Shown piece by piece: positions 18,376 through 27,815 of a stretch of DNA of 64,000 bases (positions are counted from its first letter, which is position 1; the number at the start of each line of letters is the position of its first letter). Source of the stretch: Desulfomonilia bacterium (lineage in GTDB: Bacteria; Desulfobacterota; Desulfomonilia; UBA1062); assembly GCA_036567785.1 (NCBI GenBank), contig DATCTV010000034.1, positions 38,468 through 102,467 on the forward strand. The letters run 5' to 3'. Made by a program: the position numbers and the translations under genes. The notes beneath the pieces were generated by a model that saw nothing but the letters and a program-made list of their open reading frames with translations, made no database searches and had not been told where the DNA came from.

Positions 18376-19206
18376 TCAGATGTTGAACAGTATGGTAACC
18401 GGTAATAAAATCATGATGACAATCACCATGAGGTATAAAACGACCGTTTTTTTGATCTCACCCCAGCCGTTTTTGGATTCAACCCATCTGAACGAGAACG
18501 AGAACATGAACACCAGCAGAATCCAGTCTATGAAATTGATGAGCGGGATACCCAGAATCCTTGTGGGATACCTGAGGCCGTCTGGAAAGAACCCTGCAAA
18601 AAACCTGAGTACCGCATTATCCGGCGTGGTCATGAAGACATGGTTATCAAAATTGTAGGCGTCTATCACCCCGGGACCGATCGATACTACGCCCTTTTCA
18701 CAAGGCACCCAGAGCCACCAGTTGTATATCGTGGCAAGAGGGTCTTCTATGAGGTCAATCATCACGCAGATGCTTGCATCGATCACAGCCAGGAGAAGTA
18801 TGGTTTTTACGATGGAACCTTTGAATAATGCAAATTCCCTGGCTTCCGGGTGGTATCCGTCCTTTTCATAAGTCTTCAAGGAGCGCGGCCCGTAAACTAT
18901 GCGGTTCGTGAATTCGATCACGATATATACTATCGCCACCCAGGAAAGCGGGTTTAAAAGAGGCGTCGCATAAACATAAACACTGAAGCCGGGGTATATG
19001 TACGCCCCGCAGAGCACGCCCAGATTTTCAACGACCGCGGTAAGGAAAAAACCTGCCGAAAATTCCCTCAGTGTCCTTTTCCATCCGTGCACCCAGGTGG
19101 AATGCGCAAAACATAAGACGAACATCGAAATGAGGCTCACCTCGAACATCGTCTTCATGAAGCGCGCAGGTTCAATCCCGAAAAGATCAAAGAATGCTCC
19201 CGCCAT
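18376..19206 (-). CDS. CruF-like (DUF422, carotenoid-biosynthesis-type) membrane protein
   Basis: 276 residues with about seven hydrophobic helices. Two blocks resemble the DUF422/CruF hydratase family: FFLTAVVENLGVLCGAYIYP followed by PLLNPLSWVAIVYIV, and DASICVMIDLIEDPLATIYN followed by a Trp-rich turn and the later GIPLINFIDW. CruF hydrates acyclic carotenoids in some bacteria and archaea, but no carotenoid genes are nearby, so its substrate here is open. Its start follows the ferredoxin gene immediately (stop at 19207, first base at 19206). The neighbours are a ferredoxin and a small membrane protein, which could suggest a redox membrane complex. Confidence 0.6.
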   Translation of the reverse strand: MAGAFFDLFGIEPARFMKTMFEVSLISMFVLCFAHSTWVHGWKRTLREFSAGFFLTAVVENLGVLCGAYIYPGFSVYVYATPLLNPLSWVAIVYIVIEFTNRIVYGPRSLKTYEKDGYHPEAREFALFKGSIVKTILLLAVIDASICVMIDLIEDPLATIYNWWLWVPCEKGVVSIGPGVIDAYNFDNHVFMTTPDNAVLRFFAGFFPDGLRYPTRILGIPLINFIDWILLVFMFSFSFRWVESKNGWGEIKKTVVLYLMVIVIMILLPVTILFNI

Positions 19207-20055
19207 TCATCGCTCTCCGGTTACATGTTCCGGCCATCTTTTTCTGGGGACCATGCTTATTGCATTGTTGGGGCAGACCTTTATGCACTGTCCGCACCCG
19301 TAGCACCTCTCATACGATACCAGTGAAGACTGTTTTTTCCCGTTCCTTTTTATCACCTGCCTCGCCTTGAAGTGGCAGACCTGCGCACATCTCCCTCTAC
19401 CATCACACTTCGAGTTGTCCGTAGCTGCAATCAAGTCGCCGTGAATAATCACTCTGGATTTATACCCTATGGCCTCGTTTGCAAGAAAGGGCGCGCATGT
19501 GGGTGAAGAGCAGTGGCATATTCCGGCGTCCCCGTCCCTTATCACATAAACGTTTGACACGAGTCCCATGTTCTGGCAACTCGTCTCGATTTCAAGAAGT
19601 TCCTTTTTGCTTATTATCCGGTATGTCTCGAGCCTGCCGAACTTTTCGCCGCATGTGCCTATCTGGATATCGACATCGATCGGGGTATCCATGAACATGT
19701 CGAGCCTGCCACCTGCAATATCCCTTGCATCCGGCCCGAGATCTTTGGCCGTATCCAGCCTGCATGCGCAAGGGCCCGCAGCAATGGGAAATTCCTCCGG
19801 CAGTTTGTCGATATAATCATATATTTCGTTAGCGCTCATGATTTTTGTCACGACGGTCGCCGATGCCAGGACATCGAATATCCGGTGCACCAGCCTTATG
19901 GGCAGTTTCTTTTCCGCTTCGAGAAACCTGAGCACCGCTTGCATCACAAGAGGTTCCCTAGGGGCGTAAAATTCTATGAGCTTTTCCCGGCCCTTTCTGT
20001 CATGGATCTTTACCCTTTCCTCACGGTCTTTTAGCCAGGGTTCCTTGTCTTTCAT
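19207..20055 (-). CDS. 4Fe-4S binding protein with C-terminal two-cluster ferredoxin
   Basis: 282 residues. The last ~70 residues form a ferredoxin domain with CDGRGRCAQVCHFKA (one cluster slightly irregular) and CYGCGQCIKVCPNNA. The N-terminal ~200 residues hold further Cys (PCACRLDTA, CGEKFG, CHCSSPTCAPF) that could bind extra metal but match no pattern I know. Such proteins occur as electron-transfer partners of membrane oxidoreductases. It is the first gene of a run ending in the aminotransferase; the upstream CCA-adding gene ends only 3 bp before its start. Confidence 0.75.
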   Translation of the reverse strand: MKDKEPWLKDREERVKIHDRKGREKLIEFYAPREPLVMQAVLRFLEAEKKLPIRLVHRIFDVLASATVVTKIMSANEIYDYIDKLPEEFPIAAGPCACRLDTAKDLGPDARDIAGGRLDMFMDTPIDVDIQIGTCGEKFGRLETYRIISKKELLEIETSCQNMGLVSNVYVIRDGDAGICHCSSPTCAPFLANEAIGYKSRVIIHGDLIAATDNSKCDGRGRCAQVCHFKARQVIKRNGKKQSSLVSYERCYGCGQCIKVCPNNAISMVPRKRWPEHVTGER

Positions 20056-20058
20056 TCT

Positions 20059-21453
20059 TCAGTCTGACTCTTTCAATTTGATAAAATTCAAAGCTTCGCT
20101 TTTATTTGTTATTAGACCTTCCGCACGGGCCTCCTCGACCCTGACAAGAAGCTTGCCGACTTCCGGGCCGGGTCCTATCCCGAGTTCAGCCATGACATCG
20201 TTGCCGTTTAAAAGAGGCTCTTTCCTGTTGTTCAGATACACATCAATATAATATTCCCAGATGCGTCTTATCATTTCTTCAATCTCTGTCCTGACGCCTA
20301 TATAGCCGGGGTCTTTACCTGTAGCCACGGCATCGGCAAGAGAAAGAAGCAGGAGTTCCGGCATGAATGCTTCAGCGTTCTTTATAAGCCTATGCATCGC
20401 CTTTGTCGTCATTATTCCGCCGCAGGCCAGATCCAGGACCCTCATATGCATGCCGATCAGTCCTGAGATACTCGAGCAGAAGGCGGATGAAAACCTGAGG
20501 TTCCTGCAAAGCGTATCCGCAATTTTCGCACCAGCGCCGGCATGGGCATAAAAATGCACCATGCCGTTTTCAGCGTCTTCGCGAGTCGAAGGTTTCCCGA
20601 TATCATGCATAAAAGCGGCAAGCCTGAGCATGCAGGCCCTGTCAATGCCGTCCTCAACCTCTTCGGACAGCATAGCACCTGCCCCCGGCAGGAGATCTTC
20701 CGCTTCGTCAATAAGCGCATCAACGGTCTCGGCAACGAGTGTGGCGTGCTTTATAAGCGGCCAGCGGTGGTAAACACCCTGATATATGTCTTCGTATCCC
20801 GGAAACAGGATTTCCCTGATTCCCGTCTCTTCCATGAGGGAGAATATACCTGCGCCTCTCTTATATGAAAGGGCGCAGACCAGCTCCTGTTTTATCCGTT
20901 CCGGTGCGATATTTTTCAGCCCCGGCGCATATTTCTTTATCAATGAGGTCGTGCCGTCCTCTATCGAGAACTCGAGCACTGCAGCAAACCTGAGACATCT
21001 GAAAGTCCTCAGTGCATCATCTGCGAACCCTTTTTCCGATACGGCCCTGATAGTCCTGCTGTTAAGATCGCTGACACCGTTTAACGGGTCATGTATTTCC
21101 ATGTTTGCGAGGTTAAGCGCAATTGCATTGATGGTGATGTCGCGGTTAAGAAGGTCTTCATTCAGGCTCGACCCTTTGGGTGCGCACACGTCGAGAGTGA
21201 TGCCATCTCTCGATACGGTCCTTGCTATGCCGCGGCTTTCGTCCATCCAGAACGGTTTCGAACCCAGGCAGGACGCTAGTGTTAAGGCCTTGTCCCATAC
21301 GTTGCCGAAGGTAAGTATGTCGTAGTCGACGGGGATTTTACCGAGCAGCAGATCCCTTACACTGCCGCCGACAAGGTAGTCGCTCTCATCAAGAGTCCGG
21401 CTTATCCGCCTGATTACCTCGTTATCTTTTGCGATAGTCCACTGCTCGGGCAT
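20059..21453 (-). CDS. CCA-adding tRNA nucleotidyltransferase / poly(A) polymerase family with HD domain
   Basis: 464 residues from the chosen ATG. The head domain has GGSVRDLLLG and DYDI (motif A with catalytic Asp pair), then ALRTFRCLRFAA. An HD phosphohydrolase domain (AAFMHDIGKP, with later His) follows, as in bacterial CCA-adding enzymes that also carry 2',3'-phosphodiesterase activity. The tail continues with helical tRNA-binding-like segments. It should add or repair the tRNA 3' CCA; a poly(A) polymerase role cannot be excluded. The open frame runs to 21480 (TTG), but the ATG at 21453 has GGAGG just upstream. Its start overlaps hisD by 32 bp. Confidence 0.88.
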   Translation of the reverse strand: MPEQWTIAKDNEVIRRISRTLDESDYLVGGSVRDLLLGKIPVDYDILTFGNVWDKALTLASCLGSKPFWMDESRGIARTVSRDGITLDVCAPKGSSLNEDLLNRDITINAIALNLANMEIHDPLNGVSDLNSRTIRAVSEKGFADDALRTFRCLRFAAVLEFSIEDGTTSLIKKYAPGLKNIAPERIKQELVCALSYKRGAGIFSLMEETGIREILFPGYEDIYQGVYHRWPLIKHATLVAETVDALIDEAEDLLPGAGAMLSEEVEDGIDRACMLRLAAFMHDIGKPSTREDAENGMVHFYAHAGAGAKIADTLCRNLRFSSAFCSSISGLIGMHMRVLDLACGGIMTTKAMHRLIKNAEAFMPELLLLSLADAVATGKDPGYIGVRTEIEEMIRRIWEYYIDVYLNNRKEPLLNGNDVMAELGIGPGPEVGKLLVRVEEARAEGLITNKSEALNFIKLKESD

Positions 21454-22708
21454 GTGCCTCCAGGTCTTCCGCCCGGGCAATACAGGCCGCCTTTGACCCT
21501 AGCTCGAGCACAGCTTTTTCGGACATTCCGACAATGGAAGTCCTTTTCACAAAATCATAAACCCCCAGAGGCGAGTAGAACCTTGCCGTCGAGGAAGTCG
21601 GCAGCGTGTGATTGGGGCCTGCTATATAATCGCCTATCGATTCCATTGAATGGTATCCGAGGAATACCGCCCCGGCATTTTCAACTCTGCCTAGCAGTTC
21701 AAAAGGATTTCCGACCATGAGCTCCAGATGCTCAGGGGCAATCATGTTGGCGATGTCGAGGGCCTCGCTGATATCGTGCGTAAGGATGAACGCCCCGTGG
21801 CTTGCAAGCGATTCATTAGCGATATCCTTCCTGGGCAGACTTTCCATCTCGCTTTCAATAAGTTTCATAACTTGCGCCGCCAGCTTTTTATCCGGCGTAA
21901 TAAGCATGGACGAGGCCGCCGTATCGTGTTCCGCCTGAGACAAGAGGTCTATCGCCACCCATCTCGGGTCTGCCCCGCTGTCTGCGACAACGACGATCTC
22001 AGAAGGCCCGGCCACCGCCTCGATACCTATAATACCCTGCAGGATTGACTTTGCATGGGCAACATAGACATTGCCCGGGCCCACCACCTTATCAACTCTC
22101 GGAACGGATTCGGTACCGAAGGCAAGGGCAGCAATCGCCTGGGCGCCGCCTATTCTGTAGATTTTTTCAATGCCGGCAATGTGTGCGGCCGCAAGCAGTG
22201 CGTTATTCACCCTGGCCTTGGGAGTCGGTGAGACAACGACAATATTCTTTACCCCTGCAATTTTCGCAGGGATCACATTCATGAGAAAGGTGGATGGAAA
22301 TGCATTCCGGCCGCCGGGAGTATAGACGCCAACACTCGCAATCGGCGTCACTTTCTGCCCCAGGATGGAACCGGTTTCGTCCGTTGTTATCCATGAATTT
22401 TCCTTCTGCCGCAAATGAAACGCCTCAATCCTTTCAGCCGCAGTCAAGAGCGCGTCGTAAAGGCTTTTATCAATTTTCGATGCAGCCTTGTTTATCTCCT
22501 TTGAGGTAAATGCAATACCGTTCTTCTCAGGATCGTATTCATCAAACCTGCGTGTAAGGTCAAAAAGGGCCTTGTCTCCGTCTTCCCTGACTTTTTCTAT
22601 AATCTCCCTGACAACGATATCGATATCAGGCGAAGTGATCCTCTTGCGGTCAAGGATTTCATCGAGTTTAATTTTCCACCCTGTCTCGGATGTTCTGATG
22701 GTCTGCAT
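21422..22708 (-). CDS. hisD: histidinol dehydrogenase
   Basis: 428 residues, typical of HisD. Landmarks: ASVGVYTPGGRNAFPSTFL (nucleotide/zinc region), GGAQAIAALAFGTESVPRVD with the catalytic His later in SQAEHD, VDKVVGPGNVYVA, APEHLEL and GPNHTLPT. It oxidises L-histidinol to L-histidine in two NAD-dependent steps. No other his genes are in the window, so the pathway is dispersed. Its gene overlaps the CCA gene by 32 bp and starts 4 bp after murA. Confidence 0.95.
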   Translation of the reverse strand: MQTIRTSETGWKIKLDEILDRKRITSPDIDIVVREIIEKVREDGDKALFDLTRRFDEYDPEKNGIAFTSKEINKAASKIDKSLYDALLTAAERIEAFHLRQKENSWITTDETGSILGQKVTPIASVGVYTPGGRNAFPSTFLMNVIPAKIAGVKNIVVVSPTPKARVNNALLAAAHIAGIEKIYRIGGAQAIAALAFGTESVPRVDKVVGPGNVYVAHAKSILQGIIGIEAVAGPSEIVVVADSGADPRWVAIDLLSQAEHDTAASSMLITPDKKLAAQVMKLIESEMESLPRKDIANESLASHGAFILTHDISEALDIANMIAPEHLELMVGNPFELLGRVENAGAVFLGYHSMESIGDYIAGPNHTLPTSSTARFYSPLGVYDFVKRTSIVGMSEKAVLELGSKAACIARAEDLEAHARAVDYRKR

Positions 22709-22712
22709 GATA

Positions 22713-23978
22713 TCAAAGACCTCCCTTTTCTCTCCTGATCGAAGCCCCGACGGAATTCAGTTTCTTGTCGAGCCCTTCGTAACCCCTGTCCAGGTGGTAT
22801 ATGCGGCGGATTTCCGTATAACCCCTTGCATTTAGCCCTGCCAGAACAAGGCTTGCCGATGCCCTCAAATCCGTCGCCATGACGTTGGCGCCTTCAAAGC
22901 GTTTAATGCCGTGGATAATGACCGTGTTCCCTCTTTCTTCAAGATTGGCACCCATCCTGATCAGCTCCGGCACATGCATGAAGCGGTTTTCGAATATGTT
23001 CTCGGTTATGCTTGAAACGCCTCCCGCAATGCAGGCAAGCGTCATGATCTGAGCCTGCATGTCAGTCGGAAAGCCCGGGAAAGGCGCCGTGCTGACATCA
23101 ACGGGCTTTAAGTCCACATCGCCGTCAATCTCGATTATTCCATCTCCGGCTTGAGTTATTTTAATGCCCATATCGTTCAGCTTTTCAGATATGGCCTCTA
23201 CATGATCGTTTCTGGCGTTCTTAATCCTGAGTCTTCCCTTTGTTACGGCGGCTGCAACCATAAGGGTGCCCGCTTCTATCCTGTCCGGTATGACCGTATG
23301 CTCAAGTCTGCCCAGCTCTTTTACTCCTTCGATGGTTATCGTGCTGCGGCCTGCGCCTTCGATATGTGCGCCCATTGCAATAAGGGCATCGGCCAGGTCA
23401 ACAATCTCGGGTTCCATAGCCGCACCTTCGATTATTGTCGTGCCTTCGGCCAGGCTTGCAGCCATCAGGACGTTTTCCGTACCGCCGACCGTCGTGTTGT
23501 TGAATATAATGCGTGAGCCTTTAAGCTTTTTCGCCTTTGCATAGACATAGCCGTGTTTAAGTTCAATCTCGGCCCCCATTTTTTCCATCGCCTTTAAATG
23601 CAGGTCAATAGGCCTGACCCCGATTGCACATCCTCCCGGCAGTGAGACCTTGGCCTGTCCGTATCTGGCCAGAAGAGGCCCCAGCACGAGGATGGATGCT
23701 CGCATGCTCTTGACCAGATCATAAGGCGCAGCAAAGCAGGTTATATTCGAGGGGTCAATCTCGACGACACCGGACTCAAGCCTTTCCCATCTGACACCCA
23801 GCACGCCCAGTACTTCCAGCATGGTTTTTATGTCCATCAGCTGGGGAATGTTTTTATATCTGCACAGACCGCCGGCAAGAATAGAGGTGCATAAAACAGG
23901 TAGCGCTGCGTTTTTTGAACCCGATACACACACATCGCCGATGAGGGTCTTGCCGCCGTCGATAACAAACTTGTCCAT
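22713..23978 (-). CDS. murA: UDP-N-acetylglucosamine 1-carboxyvinyltransferase
   Basis: 421 residues, normal for MurA. The catalytic Cys sits in LPGGCAIGVRPIDLHLKAME (about 113-132), so the enzyme should be fosfomycin-sensitive by the usual rule. Other blocks: GSKNAALPVL at the start and RASASLVLAGLNARGYTEI near the end. It starts peptidoglycan synthesis by adding enolpyruvate to UDP-GlcNAc. It is 4 bp from hisD on the same strand, first in the block. Confidence 0.96.
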   Translation of the reverse strand: MDKFVIDGGKTLIGDVCVSGSKNAALPVLCTSILAGGLCRYKNIPQLMDIKTMLEVLGVLGVRWERLESGVVEIDPSNITCFAAPYDLVKSMRASILVLGPLLARYGQAKVSLPGGCAIGVRPIDLHLKAMEKMGAEIELKHGYVYAKAKKLKGSRIIFNNTTVGGTENVLMAASLAEGTTIIEGAAMEPEIVDLADALIAMGAHIEGAGRSTITIEGVKELGRLEHTVIPDRIEAGTLMVAAAVTKGRLRIKNARNDHVEAISEKLNDMGIKITQAGDGIIEIDGDVDLKPVDVSTAPFPGFPTDMQAQIMTLACIAGGVSSITENIFENRFMHVPELIRMGANLEERGNTVIIHGIKRFEGANVMATDLRASASLVLAGLNARGYTEIRRIYHLDRGYEGLDKKLNSVGASIRREKGGL

Positions 23979-24024
23979 TTTTCAACCTCGGTTATTTTTT
24001 GTGACTATATAAAGTATTGGACAA

Positions 24025-25725
24025 TTATTCAATCGGCAGTGTTACGGTAAAGACCGTACCTGTCAATGGTATGCTTTCAGCAGTGATCCTCCCGTTGTGA
24101 AGGGTAGCTATATGTTTTGCAATCGAGAGCCCCAGACCGGTTCCTCCAACACTGCGCGACCTGGACTTGTCGACGACATAAAACCTTTCGAATATCCTTG
24201 CAAGGTGCTCTTTCGGAATCCCGATACCCGTGTCCCTGACGGTTATTATTGCATTACCGCCTTCGGTCCTCAATCCCACTAAAACCTCACCCTTTTCGGT
24301 ATATTTGATGGCATTGTCTATGAGATTTGTCAGGAGCTGCTCTATCCTGAAGCTGTCCGCTGATATGGCAACCGGCCTCAGGTCGGTCTTCAATGAAAGG
24401 CCTTTCTGTGTGGCTTTGGGTTCAAAGAGTGTTACGATAGAGTTTATCACGGAGCTCAGTTCAATCTTTTCCACACTCATGCTGACAGCCCTGTCCTCAA
24501 GTTCCGAGAGAATAAGCAGGTCCTGGACAATATTTATAAGGCGGTCCGTGTGGCGTTTTACGATATTGAGGTACTCCCTCTGCTCCTCACTGGCATCATC
24601 CAGGATTGTTTCGACAAAGCCTTTTATCGCTGTGAGCGGTGTCCTCAGTTCATGGGATATATTGACGACCAGTTCTTTTTTCATCTGTTCGATCTTTTTC
24701 ATATCTGTAATGTCGTGGAATATAAGGACATGACCCGAAATAACTCTGGTAGCACTTGCAAGAAATACTCTGCCCGATATCTCAATTTCGGTCTGGGCAT
24801 GATTAAGGCCGATGTCAAAAATATTCTTAAGCGATTCCGAACGCAGAATTTCCCAGTAAAATCTGCCTTCAGGGCTTAATGTACCGAGAATATCCTTTGC
24901 GCTGGCATTGACGATAACGATCCTGCCGTCCGAATCGAGAAGGACAAGACCTTCGGACATGGATGAAATGATGCCTTCGAGTTCGTCTTTGTGCCTCACA
25001 GTGCTGTCAAAGTATAAAGAGAGCTTTTCGGTCATATCGTTGAAGCTGTCCGCCAGCCCGCGGAGTTCAGCCTCCTCCATTCTCCTGACACGAATGGAAA
25101 AATCTCCTGAAGCGATTTTTCTTGCCGCGTTTCTGAGTTCAAGCACTGGCCTTGAAACCCTGACCGAGAATATGTATGCGACAATAAACGATAAAATGCT
25201 TATAGCACACAGGATGAAAAGAAGCCGCCATTTGAGCTTGCCGAATATATATCCTTCAGACGGCAGGCTATAGCGGATCACACCGATTATATTTCCGTCT
25301 TTCTTCAAAGGTACGGCCACATATATCATTTCCTTCAGCACGCTTGCGCTGTACCTAACTGAACGGCCGGTCTTTCCGCTGTATGCAGCAGCTATTTCAG
25401 GCCTTGATTTGTGGTTGTACATGGTAGAAGGGTCGACAGCCGAATCAGCCTGAACCACGCCTTCAGAGTCAATCACAGTTATGCGGTTCATGTTGAGGTT
25501 GCCGTAATGGCTGACCACAGACCTCAGTTCTTTTATACTACCTTTCGAAAGCAGTTTTGACACCTTCTCATAAACAGGCCTGTTTCTTATTATCAGCGAA
25601 TTTTCCGTTTTTTCGATGTAAAAGTCATAGATGACTTCAAAGGAGAGGAAAAGAGTTACGGCCGATATTATGACGGCGGTTATAAATAATCCCGTAAAGA
25701 CTTTAAGAAACAGGGATTTCTTCAT
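24025..25725 (-). CDS. phoR: PhoR-type sensor histidine kinase
   Basis: 566 residues. Layout: N-terminal helix (about 8-30), periplasmic sensor domain (about 30-160), second helix (about 168-188), HAMP (about 189-240, with RPVLELRNAARKIASGD), a PAS domain (about 255-335), then HisKA with NISHELRTPLTAIKGFVE and an ATPase domain (NLIDNAIKYTEKG, DTGIGIPKEH, GGTGLGLSIAKH). The arrangement matches PhoR/WalK kinases. Its start overlaps the stop of the response regulator by 4 bp (25722-25725), so the two are coupled. Regulation of phosphate genes is inferred from the regulator arrays found at 26476, 41453 and 46797. Confidence 0.88.
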   Translation of the reverse strand: MKKSLFLKVFTGLFITAVIISAVTLFLSFEVIYDFYIEKTENSLIIRNRPVYEKVSKLLSKGSIKELRSVVSHYGNLNMNRITVIDSEGVVQADSAVDPSTMYNHKSRPEIAAAYSGKTGRSVRYSASVLKEMIYVAVPLKKDGNIIGVIRYSLPSEGYIFGKLKWRLLFILCAISILSFIVAYIFSVRVSRPVLELRNAARKIASGDFSIRVRRMEEAELRGLADSFNDMTEKLSLYFDSTVRHKDELEGIISSMSEGLVLLDSDGRIVIVNASAKDILGTLSPEGRFYWEILRSESLKNIFDIGLNHAQTEIEISGRVFLASATRVISGHVLIFHDITDMKKIEQMKKELVVNISHELRTPLTAIKGFVETILDDASEEQREYLNIVKRHTDRLINIVQDLLILSELEDRAVSMSVEKIELSSVINSIVTLFEPKATQKGLSLKTDLRPVAISADSFRIEQLLTNLIDNAIKYTEKGEVLVGLRTEGGNAIITVRDTGIGIPKEHLARIFERFYVVDKSRSRSVGGTGLGLSIAKHIATLHNGRITAESIPLTGTVFTVTLPIE

Positions 25726-26402
25726 TCTTCAATCCTGTATCCCACACCCCTGACATTCTGGATGAGAGATGCGCCCTCTCCGAGCTTTTCTCTAAGGTTT
25801 TTTATATGTACATCGACGGTACGGTCAATGACCGCTTTTTCGTTTCCCCATAAATGATCCAGTATCCTTTCCCTTGAAAATACCTTCCCCCTGTTGGCGG
25901 CCAGAAAGGCCAGTATCTTGAATTCGACGGCAGTCAAAGTGACGGCTTCACCTTTGACCGTCACCCTGAAACGCTCATGGTCGATTTCGATCAGGTCTCC
26001 TATTCTTATTATTCCCTGCGGCAATCCCCCGGTCCTCCTGAGTACCGCTTTTACACGGGCCACCATTTCACGCGGGGAAAAGGGTTTGGTGATATAGTCA
26101 TCGGCCCCGGTATCGAGGCCTGTCACCTTGTCGGACTCCATGCTTTTGGCTGTAAGCATGACCACAGGGATTTCCTTTGTCTCATCGTCGGATTTGAGAG
26201 CTTTGCATATTTCCATGCCGTCGGCATCGGGCAGCATCAGGTCAAGCAGTATGAGGTCGGGCTTTCTGATCCCTGCAATGAACTTCCTGAAGCTGAAGGC
26301 GTCATGGAAACCGGCGACCTCAAAGCCAGCCTTTTTAAGATGCAGGCTTACAAGATGCAGGATATCCGGTTCGTCATCCACTGCCGCTATTAAAAATGCC
26401 AT
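25722..26402 (-). CDS. phoB: PhoB-type response regulator (OmpR family)
   Basis: 226 residues. Receiver domain about 1-120 (VDDEPD acidic pair, LILLDLMLPDADG phospho-acceptor Asp, VMLTAKS, ITKPFSPREMVARV), then a winged-helix DNA-binding domain (about 130-225, LTAVEFKILAFLAANRGKVF...DVHIKNLREKLG...VRGVGYRIEE). This is the PhoB/OmpR subfamily. OmpR-family regulators bind direct repeats about 11 bp apart, and such an array lies right upstream of the divergent porin gene. The ribosome site (AGGAG) is well placed. Identity as PhoB is inferred from the kinase and the phosphatase promoters rather than proven. Confidence 0.88.
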   Translation of the reverse strand: MAFLIAAVDDEPDILHLVSLHLKKAGFEVAGFHDAFSFRKFIAGIRKPDLILLDLMLPDADGMEICKALKSDDETKEIPVVMLTAKSMESDKVTGLDTGADDYITKPFSPREMVARVKAVLRRTGGLPQGIIRIGDLIEIDHERFRVTVKGEAVTLTAVEFKILAFLAANRGKVFSRERILDHLWGNEKAVIDRTVDVHIKNLREKLGEGASLIQNVRGVGYRIEE

Positions 26403-26475
26403 GCGTTTCTCCTGATAGGGTTAGTAATTATATATTTACAGCGAATATTGATTGCCAACAATCATAAACAGCGGC

Positions 26476-26551
26476 TTAACCATTTTTTCATAAACCGTTA
26501 ACCGATTTTTCATATCCCGTTAACGGCATCCTAACTGCCTGCCGGTATTAA
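26476..26551 (+). promoter_or_regulatory. Pho-box-like array: six pentamers at exact 11-bp spacing, plus -10 element
   Basis: Between divergent phoB and the porin gene, the plus strand has TTAAC (26476), TTCAT (26487), TTAAC (26498), TTCAT (26509), TTAAC (26520) and CTAAC (26531). Each starts exactly 11 bp after the last. Ten bp after the final pentamer lies TATTAA (26546-26551), a plausible -10; there is no -35, as expected of an activator-dependent PhoB-type promoter. The array is oriented towards the porin; it may also autoregulate phoBR. A possible seventh degenerate unit (TAAAC, 26465) precedes it. Confidence 0.75.
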
Positions 26552-26587
26552 CTTTCACAAAAATTTATTTGTTGAAAGGAGACTTGC

Positions 26588-27796
26588 ATGGGCAAAAAAT
26601 GGATTTTAGCTTTAGCAACAATTATTCTGATTACAGGTTTCCCAATGGCATCACATGCCGCCAAATTCAAGCTTGCTGACATTGACTGGGAATTAAACGG
26701 CAGCATCAGACTCGATGCAGGCTACAGATTTTCCGACCTGGGCAGCACACCCGAAACTCCTGCGGGACAGGAATCGAAACAGACCGACTGGTTCCTGGAA
26801 AATCCCGGAAACAGCAGATTGGGGCTCAAGGCTACATACAATGGCGTGTTGGCTTACTATGAGGTTGCTGTCCCGACAAACACCTCCAGCTGGACCACCA
26901 GACACCTGTATGCAAAATACAGTTTCAACGATTCCAGCAGTGTGCTTCTGGGCCAGACAACATCGCTGCTGGCACCGCTCGATCCCGAACAGCACCTGAG
27001 GCAGGACAAGCTCTTAAACGGTTTCGGCAACCTCTACCCGAGCCGCAATCCCCAGTTCAGATATTCGTATAAGACTGGCGGACTTACCGCAAACATTGCA
27101 CTCGAAGATACGAAGACCGCTGTTTCCGACACGGCCTTCAGCGGCAGCCATATGGTTGACAGCTATGTTCCGGTTGTACAGGCATCGATCGAGTACAAGA
27201 CCGACAATTTCATGATCATGCCCAGCGCGTATTATCAGACCTATGAACTCAAGAAGAACGACGCAGTGGATACGACAAATTCCATCAATGTGACCTCATG
27301 GGCCCTGGCCCTCGACGGCACTTTCAAGACCGATGTCATACAACTCGCGGCAGAACTATGGTTAGGCCAGAACCTTAGCACATTTTCCATTGACCAGCGG
27401 TCTTCCACCAGGAAGACAACGACCATGGGCGCGCCCGTTGCAAATACCGCAGGCAACGACATAAAGAACGTGAACAGCTACGGCGGATGGGTACAGGCGG
27501 GCATTCCCATAAAACCGGTAACCATATATGCCGGTTATGGAATCCAGCAGTCCCAGGTGAAGAAGACCGATACGAACTCGGTCTTATATGAAGACTGCGT
27601 GACTACACAGGGCGCATTCATAAATGCCAAGTGGGAGGCTTTGAAAGGTTTTTATATCCAGCCGGAAGTGGCTTATTTCTATAACGGCAATGACGCACAG
27701 AAGACTTTGACTGCAAAAGATACGACTTATGCAACAGGCGAGAATAATCTCGGAAGCGACCTCTACGCGGGTGTTCACTTCCAGTACGATTTCTGA
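26588..27796 (+). CDS. outer-membrane porin-like beta-barrel protein
   Basis: 402 residues. A signal peptide (MGKKWILALATIILITGFPM, cleavage near SHAAKFK) is followed by alternating polar/aromatic beta-strands throughout. It ends with LYAGVHFQYDF, a C-terminal Phe typical of outer-membrane barrels recognised by the Bam machinery. It resembles trimeric or DcaP-like porins but I cannot name a substrate. A Pho-box-like array sits directly upstream, so it may be a phosphate-starvation porin (like PhoE/OprP in role). A strong terminator follows. The ribosome site AAAGGAG precedes the ATG. Confidence 0.8.
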   Translation: MGKKWILALATIILITGFPMASHAAKFKLADIDWELNGSIRLDAGYRFSDLGSTPETPAGQESKQTDWFLENPGNSRLGLKATYNGVLAYYEVAVPTNTSSWTTRHLYAKYSFNDSSSVLLGQTTSLLAPLDPEQHLRQDKLLNGFGNLYPSRNPQFRYSYKTGGLTANIALEDTKTAVSDTAFSGSHMVDSYVPVVQASIEYKTDNFMIMPSAYYQTYELKKNDAVDTTNSINVTSWALALDGTFKTDVIQLAAELWLGQNLSTFSIDQRSSTRKTTTMGAPVANTAGNDIKNVNSYGGWVQAGIPIKPVTIYAGYGIQQSQVKKTDTNSVLYEDCVTTQGAFINAKWEALKGFYIQPEVAYFYNGNDAQKTLTAKDTTYATGENNLGSDLYAGVHFQYDF

Positions 27797-27815
27797 TACC
27801 TACCACTTCCCCTAC

